Positions 1-8,200 of a DNA stretch of 34,542 nt are shown one piece after another. Where the stretch lies: NCBI GenBank assembly GCA_964529325.1, contig CAZGWH010000020.1:1-34542 (forward strand), written 5' to 3'. The notes below the pieces were generated by a model. The model did not search any database. It was not told the DNA's origin and saw only the letters and a list, made by a program, of their open reading frames with translations. The stretch's first letter is position 1, and every line of letters starts with the position of its first letter. The stretch is from GCA-2689995 sp964529325. Lineage in GTDB: Bacteria; Fidelibacterota; Marinisomatia; SCGC-AAA003-L08; GCA-2689995. A program made the translations under genes and the position numbers.

Positions 1-3000
1 GGTGGATTAAATGTAGAAGTTTCTAATTGTAATACCTTGGTTATTGAAGGTGGTTTAATAGACCCTATATATGGCTGTACAAATGTTGAAGCCTGTAACT
101 ATGATGAATTAGCCAATACCGATAATGGAACTTGTGAATATCCAGCAGACGGATTTAATTGTGCCGGTGAATGTGTAATCGGTGAAGATTGTAATGGTGA
201 ATGTGGTGGATTAGCCGAAGTTGATTGTGAAGGTGTATGTAATGGAGATGCTTCATTTGATGAATGTGGAGTATGTAATGGTGGCGGTGCATCATATGAA
301 TGTTTTGATGGAAGTTTAGCATGTAATGCTTCAAGTTGTGTTGAAGGTGCTATTCTTAGTTTTGGTGGAATGACTGGAAATACAGTACAAGTACTTTATG
401 CTTCATCAGAAGCAATGGGTGGAGTTCAGTTTAGTATAAGTGGAGCAGAGATTACAGGTGCTGAAGGTGGAGCTTCATCAGAAGCAGGATGGACTGTAAG
501 TAGTTCTGTAAATACTTGGATAGGTTTTTCATTTAGTAATGTAACTATTCCAGCAGGTTCAGGTGTATTAACAGAATTAACCGTAAGTGGTGATGGTAGT
601 GAAATATGTTTTACAAATGCGGTTGTATCAGATCAGACAGGAAATAGTCAAATCGAGACAACTACAGGGGCTTGTGTATTACCAGATCCAATTTATGGTT
701 GTATAGACGCTAATGCCTGTAACTATGATGAATTAGCCAATACCGATAATGGAACTTGTGAATATCCAGCAGACGGATTTAATTGTGCCGGTGAATGTGT
801 AATCGGTGAAGATTGTAATGGTGATTGCGGTGGATTAGCCATTGAAGATTGTTTAGGTGTATGTGGTGGAGACGCAGAAGAATTAGAATGTGGTTGTAAT
901 GAGCCAATTGCAGATGGAGCATGTGATTGTGTAGGCAATGTAGAAGATGCTTGTGGTGTATGTGGCGGAGATGTTGCAAATGCAGATGAGTGTGGAATGC
1001 CTGTATATTATTCAAGTCCAGAAGCAATTGCTGGCTTTCAATTTAATGTAGAAGGAGTTACTATTCTTGGAGCCTCCGGTGGAGTTGCAGAATCCTCAGG
1101 GTTTACGGTATCGACAAGTAGCACCACTGTATTAGGATTTAGTTTTGATGGATCTACTATTCCATCAGGTAATGGATTATTAACCTTTTTAGAAACAGAG
1201 AATGGTCAACAAGGCGGTTGTTTACATGCGGTGATAATTTCAGGTACAGATGGTAATGCTGGTGGATTAAATGTAGAAGTTTCTAATTGTAATACCTTGG
1301 TTATTGAAGGTGGTTACATTGAACCAATCTTTGGCTGTATAGATTTAGGGGCTTGTAATTTTGATATTCTTGCTAACACAAGTGATAATAGTTGTATTTA
1401 TTATGAAGATTGTAATGGTGAATGTGGTGGAGTTGCCGAAGTTGATGAATGTGGTGTTTGCGATGGAATTGGAGAAATGATGTGTTGGGATGGCTCTGAA
1501 ACATGTGAAATTTCAAATTGCCCAACTGAGCCACAATATTTTACAAATCTTCCTGCACAAACAGGAGTGACTAATTTAGTTGTTCTTTCAAATATTTTGG
1601 GATTAAATCCAGGTGATGAAATTGGTTTATTTGATTCAAATGCATTAATAAGTGATGGCTCTTGTTCTAATGAAACAGGTGAGTTATTAGTTGGAACTGG
1701 AGTTTATACTGGAGAACAATTAGAAATAGTATCTGTTGGTTCATTAGATTATTGTGATGCTGGGGGTGCACAACATCCTGGGTTTATTAATGGCAATCAA
1801 ATTGTATTTAAAATTTGGAGCCATTCAATGGACTATGAATATATTGCAAATGAAGTTACATTTTCTATTGGTAGTGGGAATTGGGGTAATTTAATTTCCT
1901 ATGTAGATATGCTTGATGGTAATATATATGGTTGTACTGATTCTGAAGCTATGAATTATAATATGTATGCAAATATTGATGATGGTTCATGTTATTTTGT
2001 TGTTACTCAAGATATTACTTTAATCCCAGGGTTCTTAAATAATATTTCTCTAAATGTTAATTTAGACAATATGAACCCCGAGGATGTATTTTCTGGTATA
2101 AATTTATTGATTGCTTCAAATGACCATGGAGATTATTTCATGCCATCATTAAATGTAAACTCAATTGGTGAAATGAATAATTCAGATGGATATCTTGTAT
2201 ATTTTAATGGAAATGAAAATCAAACAATGAGTTTAACAGGTATGCCAGCATCTTTAGAAACAATAATTTCTTTAGACCCATATTCAGTTAATTATATCGG
2301 TTTTACTCCTCAATCCGAAATTTCAGTTGAGGAAGTATTTACTGATATTCCAGTATTTATTGTGGCTGATCAATTTGGTAATTATTTTGTTCCTGCATTG
2401 GGTATTAATTCTATTGATGAAAGTGGTGGAATGAAGCCTGGCCAAGGATATATGGTATATCATGGAAATGACGAAATTATTGAATTTACATATCCTAGTG
2501 GGTTGGCAAGAGAAACAATTCTTACAGATATTATTTCAATAGAAGCTCGAAGATCTAATCAATATGATATTGTTGAAACGGGTAATTCATATCCAATTTT
2601 AATTACAGAGATGTATGGAAATATTGAAGTTGGAGATGAAGTTGTTGCTTATGCAAACGGTGAAGTTGTCGGTGCAACTCGAATATCAGAATTAAATTCT
2701 TCAATTGTTGTTACGGCTTGGGGTAATTTAAATAATATTGGAGTAGATTCTGATGGATTTGATATTGGAGATGACATTGAACTAAGGTTATGGAGTTCTA
2801 ATAAAAATAAAGAACTAAATATAATTGAAAGTTTTGATAATTCAAAATATGGTGAAGCTGTGTTTTCATTAGGGAAAATCGAAATATTAGAGCAATTAGA
2901 GATGCCAATTACATTTTCACTTGAGCAAAATTTTCCTAACCCGTTTAATCCAACAACATTAATTTCATTTACTATTATGGAAGACCAAGAAGTTGAATTG

Positions 3001-3186
3001 AATATTTTTGATATTAAAGGTAATTTAATTAACTCATTATTAAATGGAAATATTCAATCTGGTAACCATTCAATTGAATGGAATGCAATAGATGAAAATG
3101 GAATGTTAGTACCTGCTGGTATATATTTTTATAGTTTACAAACTAACCAACAAGTACTTACTCGAAAAATGGTGTTAATGAAATAA
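1..3186 (+). CDS. Giant secreted T9SS-sorted modular protein A, 5'-truncated by the window edge
   Basis: The reading frame is open from base 1, so the true start lies outside the window; a TTG at 37 is internal. Modules in order: tail of a repeat domain (1-60); Cys-rich DECGVC-type stretch (73-340); cohesin-like domain (343-670); second Cys-rich stretch (697-1000); second cohesin-like domain (1000-1310); third Cys-rich stretch (1330-1530); a 'GDEIGLFD' domain (1531-1920); a 'GCTD..AMNY' motif (1930-2000); two copies of a 'FxPxxxxNSI' unit (2000-2510); a second, shorter GDE-type domain (2570-2890); and a T9SS type A/FlgD-like tail (2911-3183) with QNFPNPFNPTT and terminal RKMVLMK. The protein is predicted to be exported and anchored or released at the outer surface. 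No catalytic site is visible. Its last ~400 residues parallel those of the gene at 17821. An intrinsic terminator follows the stop. The T9SS tail is certain; the biological role is unknown. Confidence 0.9.
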   Translation, partial: GGLNVEVSNCNTLVIEGGLIDPIYGCTNVEACNYDELANTDNGTCEYPADGFNCAGECVIGEDCNGECGGLAEVDCEGVCNGDASFDECGVCNGGGASYECFDGSLACNASSCVEGAILSFGGMTGNTVQVLYASSEAMGGVQFSISGAEITGAEGGASSEAGWTVSSSVNTWIGFSFSNVTIPAGSGVLTELTVSGDGSEICFTNAVVSDQTGNSQIETTTGACVLPDPIYGCIDANACNYDELANTDNGTCEYPADGFNCAGECVIGEDCNGDCGGLAIEDCLGVCGGDAEELECGCNEPIADGACDCVGNVEDACGVCGGDVANADECGMPVYYSSPEAIAGFQFNVEGVTILGASGGVAESSGFTVSTSSTTVLGFSFDGSTIPSGNGLLTFLETENGQQGGCLHAVIISGTDGNAGGLNVEVSNCNTLVIEGGYIEPIFGCIDLGACNFDILANTSDNSCIYYEDCNGECGGVAEVDECGVCDGIGEMMCWDGSETCEISNCPTEPQYFTNLPAQTGVTNLVVLSNILGLNPGDEIGLFDSNALISDGSCSNETGELLVGTGVYTGEQLEIVSVGSLDYCDAGGAQHPGFINGNQIVFKIWSHSMDYEYIANEVTFSIGSGNWGNLISYVDMLDGNIYGCTDSEAMNYNMYANIDDGSCYFVVTQDITLIPGFLNNISLNVNLDNMNPEDVFSGINLLIASNDHGDYFMPSLNVNSIGEMNNSDGYLVYFNGNENQTMSLTGMPASLETIISLDPYSVNYIGFTPQSEISVEEVFTDIPVFIVADQFGNYFVPALGINSIDESGGMKPGQGYMVYHGNDEIIEFTYPSGLARETILTDIISIEARRSNQYDIVETGNSYPILITEMYGNIEVGDEVVAYANGEVVGATRISELNSSIVVTAWGNLNNIGVDSDGFDIGDDIELRLWSSNKNKELNIIESFDNSKYGEAVFSLGKIEILEQLEMPITFSLEQNFPNPFNPTTLISFTIMEDQEVELNIFDIKGNLINSLLNGNIQSGNHSIEWNAIDENGMLVPAGIYFYSLQTNQQVLTRKMVLMK
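91..200 (+). repeat. Perfect 110-bp direct repeat, copy 1 (partner 715-824)
   Basis: Bases 91-200 and 715-824 are identical over 110 bp, offset 624 bp, in the same reading frame. They encode the same Cys-rich segment (ACNYDELANTDNGTC onward). Flanking sequence diverges immediately on the 3' side, which suggests recent duplication or gene conversion. Confidence 0.92.
715..824 (+). repeat. Perfect 110-bp direct repeat, copy 2 (partner 91-200)
   Basis: Identical to 91-200 base for base; divergence begins at 825 (T, against A at 201). Both copies encode the same Cys-rich module in front of a cohesin-like domain. Confidence 0.92.
1261..1315 (+). repeat. 55-bp direct repeat identical to the first 55 bases of the window
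   Basis: Bases 1261-1315 equal bases 1-55. The first copy is cut by the window edge, so the repeat probably extends further upstream. It encodes the end of a cohesin-like domain (GGLNVEVSNCNTLVIEGG). The truncated gene therefore has at least one more copy of this module before the window. Confidence 0.9.
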
Positions 3187-3210
3187 TTAATGATTAATTT
3201 AATAAATTTA

Positions 3211-3237
3211 ACGGGGCTCTTTCAGAGTCCCGTTTTT
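3211..3237 (+). terminator. Rho-independent terminator after protein A
   Basis: ACGGGGCTCT (3211-3220), loop TTC, then AGAGTCCCGT (3224-3233) form a 10-bp stem with one G-T pair, followed by a T run to 3237. It lies 24 bases after the stop of the upstream gene and ends only 16 bases before the ATG of the next gene. Confidence 0.9.
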
Positions 3238-3253
3238 GTATAAAATCGATTTT

Positions 3254-5203
3254 ATGAGCAAAATTAATCTATTTTTATTGTTATTCTCCTTTATGTTTTC
3301 AAGGGTTGTATTAATTAGTGATTCAATGGAACATCCACTAAATGATTTTATTCCATATTTGGAAACTTACGAAGATAATATTTCTGTCATTTTTTGTGAA
3401 AGCTGTAATATTAATGATACACTTGAAACACTCTCTGGAAATGATATTATATTCTGGGAAAAAGATAATTTATTTACAATGAATGAGAAAGAAAAATTAA
3501 CAGAATTTAAATACTTAGGTGGCTCAGTTATATTATTTGGAAAATCAATTTATGATGATTCTGCTTTTTTTATTGATATGTTTGGTGGAACTTTTTTAAG
3601 AAATACAATTTCTGAAAAGTTAATCGTTAATAATGATACATTATATTTTAATAGTGAGATTGATAAAATAGAATTACAATTAATTAATAATTATGGAGAA
3701 ATAATTTCACAATATGAAGAAAATTCCATCTCCTCCATTTCTAAAATAAATAATAATCGATTAATAATTAATGGATTTTGGTTAGAGGAAATTGAAGTAA
3801 GTGATAGGCAAAATTATATCGACTATATATTTGAAAATATAAATAGAGAAAATGTAATAATTGAATTAGAAAGCATTGAAGCTAATAATAATGATTCTCT
3901 TTCATTTAATTTAAGTATGGAGAATCTCCAAAGTATTTTGGAATTAAATCTAGTTATTAATATTGAAAATAATTATTTGAATCAGTTTTCTATTCATCCA
4001 ACAGAGCGATCAATGAATATGAATTGGGAAATTATAAACCTTCCTTTTGGAAATATCAAAATAATTTCTGAATTAAACTCTGAATTAATTGATTCTGGAG
4101 AAGGTCCAATTGCAATAATTGATGCAATATCTAATGAAGGGGCGTTAGGGAAAATAGCCCTTCAGTTTTTAGAAACGATTGTTTTAGATTCTGCATATAA
4201 TGAATTACCGATATCTTCAAATAACGGTGAAATAACATTTAATATGGATTTACCTCAAATTTATTTTTCTGAAAATAATTCAATTATTTTAGGTGAATCA
4301 AATATTTTTGAGATAAAATTAAATAATGAAATTGAAATTGCAGGTTTACAATTTTGTTTACAATTTGAATCGAATGAAATTTTATTTGTTAGAGCAGAAC
4401 CAACAGAAAGAATTCCTACAGATTGGTGGGTTGGGCAATTTGGCCAAGGATCAAATAATGAAATTCAAATAGCAAGCTTAGGGGCATCTCATATTTTACC
4501 TGGAAATGGACCAATTTTAGAAATTGAATTTATGTCTGTAGGTGAAATTGATACAGTTACAAGTATTGATTTCTGTAATTCATATTTATTTAATGATGAA
4601 TCTGATTATTTAGAATTTAATATAGTAAATACAGATGTACATATTTTTACACCTCAAATAATTATTAATCCAATTCTAATTCAATCTGAAAATTATATAG
4701 ATATTTTATACCCATATCATTCTGATGTTTCTTTTAGTGGGTTTCAAATGGAAATAGATTATATTGAAAGTGAAATGAGTAATATTATTGGTTATTATGA
4801 GAGTTATATCACAAGTAATTATGTAAATGGAACAACATATCATATCTTAGGATTTAAAGAAAATATGAATTTAAATTATCCTAAAAATGGTACATTATTC
4901 ACAATTTCATTTAATTCTCTAAATTCGTTGGAAAATAATATTGTTCATAATAATTTTATGTTCTCAGATAACTTAGGTGAATTAGTTTATAGTCTAATAA
5001 ATCCACCTGTTTTTAGTGATTTGCTGATTGGCGATGTTGATGGAAATGGTGAATTGGACATAAAAGATTTAATATTGATTCAGTTTAATATCGTTTTGGG
5101 CATAGAAATTGGTCTTGCTCAACGCGAAATTGCTGACATAGATTTGAATGGCTTAATTGACATTACAGATGTTTTAATGATTCTTCATAATTTATCGCTT
5201 TAA
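3254..5203 (+). CDS. Secreted protein B: GATase-like N-domain, cohesin-like domains, C-terminal dockerin
   Basis: I start this at ATG 3254. A TTG at 3236 lies inside the terminator T run, whereas 3254 begins a good signal peptide (MSKINLFLLLFSFMFS). Residues ~20-200 alternate beta strands and helices with 'GGSVILFG', reminiscent of a class I glutamine-amidotransferase-like fold, but I see no catalytic triad. Residues ~205-590 look like three cohesin-like beta-sandwiches; the first two carry a 'PTER' motif, and 'GEGPI' or 'GNGPILEIEF'. The last 60 residues are a type I dockerin with two canonical calcium loops: DVDGNGELDIKD and DIDLNGLIDITD. There is no T9SS tail, unlike neighbours A, C, D and F, so this protein may leave by another route or be held on the surface through its dockerin. 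The dockerin call is firm, the cohesin-like call moderate and the N-domain call weak. Confidence 0.85.
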   Translation: MSKINLFLLLFSFMFSRVVLISDSMEHPLNDFIPYLETYEDNISVIFCESCNINDTLETLSGNDIIFWEKDNLFTMNEKEKLTEFKYLGGSVILFGKSIYDDSAFFIDMFGGTFLRNTISEKLIVNNDTLYFNSEIDKIELQLINNYGEIISQYEENSISSISKINNNRLIINGFWLEEIEVSDRQNYIDYIFENINRENVIIELESIEANNNDSLSFNLSMENLQSILELNLVINIENNYLNQFSIHPTERSMNMNWEIINLPFGNIKIISELNSELIDSGEGPIAIIDAISNEGALGKIALQFLETIVLDSAYNELPISSNNGEITFNMDLPQIYFSENNSIILGESNIFEIKLNNEIEIAGLQFCLQFESNEILFVRAEPTERIPTDWWVGQFGQGSNNEIQIASLGASHILPGNGPILEIEFMSVGEIDTVTSIDFCNSYLFNDESDYLEFNIVNTDVHIFTPQIIINPILIQSENYIDILYPYHSDVSFSGFQMEIDYIESEMSNIIGYYESYITSNYVNGTTYHILGFKENMNLNYPKNGTLFTISFNSLNSLENNIVHNNFMFSDNLGELVYSLINPPVFSDLLIGDVDGNGELDIKDLILIQFNIVLGIEIGLAQREIADIDLNGLIDITDVLMILHNLSL

Positions 5204-5262
5204 ATTTTAATAAATTATACAGAATTGACTTATAATTTGATGATAAAATAAATAAAAATTTT

Positions 5263-8200
5263 ATGGGAAATGAGAATATGAAACCGTATAAAAATAAATT
5301 ACAATTATTTAAATTAATTTTATTTACTTGTATTTTTTCGATTCAATTATTTGCACAAGATGATTGTATGGATGAAAGTGCACTTAATTATAATCCAAAT
5401 TCATTAATGAGTGATGGATGTTTATATGATCCATTTGAATGGACACAATCAACAACACAATCATTTTATGTAATAAATGAATTATTGGGGCAACCTTGTT
5501 CAGATGTAGGATTAGAATCTGAATCCTGTGTCGATCCAATTCCTGTTGAATTGTCTTATGGAGATTCAAGTTCATATTTTGTAATTGGTGCAATGTGTGG
5601 TGAAAATAATATTGTTGTGGGGTCTTCTCAATGGCGAAATGAAGGTGATGGCACAGCTACAGTAGTTGCAATGGGGCCAGATGGAGTTACTCCAGGAACT
5701 GAAGAATATTGTTTTGAGGGACTATCTTTTCCTATAGTTTTACCTGCAGATATTCCAACTTTTAAGATTTATGATGCATTAAGAGATATACATTATGATG
5801 CTGAATTTACTGAATGTTTTGATTTGAGTAATGAAGTTTCAGATTGTGCATGGGCAAATATGGGTTTTAGCAATATCTCAAGTTTGACTTTTAAATTTGA
5901 AGATGTATTGGGTTGTATAGATTCTCAAGCATGTAATTATAGCCAATCTGCATATACAGATGACGGTTCATGTATTTATCCTGGTGAATGTGAAGCGTGT
6001 TCAGGTGAAATAGATGGGACAGGTGTTGTTGTAGATGATGATAGTGACAATGATGGGATTTGTAATAATGATGATATTTGTGAAGGGTTTGATGATAACA
6101 TTGATAATGATAGTGATGGTTTACCAGATGATTGTGATAATTGCCCAAATGATGAATTAAATGATTCAGATAATGATGGTGTTTGTGGTGATTTAGATTT
6201 ATGTGAAGGGTTTGATGATAATATTGATTTTGATAATGATGGTTTAGCTGATGGTTGTGATTTATGTCCAAATGATGAATTTAATGACTCAGATAATGAC
6301 GGTGTTTGTGGTGATATAGATTTATGTGATGGCTTTGATGATAATATTGATTTTGATAATGATGGTTTACCAGATGAATGTGATAACTGCCCAAATGACG
6401 AATTCAATGACTCAGATAATGACGGTGTTTGTGGTGATATAGATTTATGTGATGGCTTTGATGATAATTTTGATAGTGATAGTGATGGTTTAGCTGATGG
6501 ATGTGATTTATGTCCAAATGATTTTGATAATGATGCTGATAGTGATGGTATTTGTGGTGATGTAGATTTATGTGATGGCTTTGATGATAATGTAGATGCT
6601 GATAGTGATGGTGTTGCTGATGGGTGTGATTTATGTGATGGCTTTGATGATAATGTTGATAGTGATAATGATGGTTTAGCTGATGGGTGTGATTTATGCC
6701 CAATTGATGAATTTAATGATTCAGATAATGACGGTATATGTGGTGATGTAGATATATGTGATGGCTATGATGATAATGTAGATGCTGATGGTGATGGTAT
6801 TGCAGATGGATGTGATGTTGAGCCAAACTGTGCATCAAATGATACTGATTGTAATGGTGATTGTGCAGGATTAGCATATATTGATTTATGCGGGTTTTGC
6901 GTTGGGGGTGAAACTTCATTGGAAGAATGTACATGCGAAGATTATGAAAAAGACTGTGCAGGTAATTGTCCAGGAACAACTTATTTAGGTAATTTAAATG
7001 AATATCAATATAGTTCATTGGGTGAACTAATTTCAAATTATTTGATTACTGATGAAGATGGTAATCTTGTTTTGGATAATGATTCACTAACAATATTATT
7101 TGGAACAGAGTGGTATTTAGGTGAAGATGGGATTGTGATTGGGTATGATTGTAACAGTGAATGTAATGGTAATAATGTAATTGATTGTACTGAAGGTTGT
7201 CAGCCTATTGGTTTTAATTCTGTAGATAATTTTGAAACTTGCTGTGAATCATCCTTAATTGATTGTTCTGGATTATGTGGTGGTGAAAATATTAATGATG
7301 ATAGTGATGGGTGTTGTTTTAGTGGAGATATAGGATGTGATGGTTTATGTAATAGTGGATTAGTTTCAGATGGTTGTGGTGTCTGTGAAGGTGGAAATAA
7401 TTTAGATAATAATGGGGTTTTATTTGGACCTGATGTTGATTGTACGGGTACATGTTTTGGTGATGCAATCGAACAAGATTATTTCGAAGACATTGATAAT
7501 GACGGTTTAGGTGCTGGGTATCCATCCAATGATTGTAGTGCATATCATTTTGAAGGAGATGGCTGGGTATTAAACGATACAGATGAAGATGATGATTGTT
7601 ATTCAAATTGGCATGACTGTGATGGAGTATGCGATGGTTCAGCTGTTGAAGATTGTTTAAGTAATTGTTCTACCGAATCTGGATATATTGGTAATACAGA
7701 TATATTAGATGAAAATGGATTTGACTGTAATAATGACTGTGATGGTATTGCAAATATAGATGATTGCGGTACATGTGTAGGTGGAAATACAAATAATGAT
7801 CCTTGTTTTTGTAGTGAGGAAGTAAAAGATTGTTTAGGAAATTGCCCTGATGGAACAACATTTATTGGGAATACAGGGTTTTTAAATGAAGAAGGAATAG
7901 ATTGTGATGGTGTTTGTAATGGTGATGAATATCTTGATTGTTTAGGCAGTTGTTCAAGTGAGGATGCATTTATTGGGAATACAGGTTTTTTAGATGAATT
8001 TGGTAATAATTTTGCCGGAGAATGTAATGGAAATGAAATGCCACATTATGTGTATTCATTTTCTGAGGAAATAAATATTCCACCCAATATGGGAATGAGT
8101 GTTTTTATACATCTCGAAGGGTTTCATGATATACCTATTAATGAAGTAACTATAGATATTAATTACCCAATAGAATTGTTTACTCCATTTGAAGTTGTTG

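Noticed and set aside
723..1027. Antisense open frames within protein A
   Set aside because: They lie inside a clear coding gene, have low-complexity translations, and arise from the repeat composition.
3254..5203. Cellulosome locus
   Set aside because: Dockerin and cohesin-like modules are present, but no glycoside hydrolase or carbohydrate-binding enzyme is in the window, so the term would overstate the evidence.
5225..5254. TTGACT followed by AT-rich hexamers as a promoter for protein C
   Set aside because: The -35-like box is good, but no convincing -10 lies at 16-18 bp. TATAAT follows immediately and TAAAAT is only 13 bp away. In such AT-rich DNA this is not enough.
5891..6703. Long antisense open frames over the TSP3 array with His/Asn/Ser-rich translations
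   Set aside because: They are by-products of the repeated Asp/Asn/Gly codons on the plus strand. Their low-complexity translations match no protein and have no start signals.
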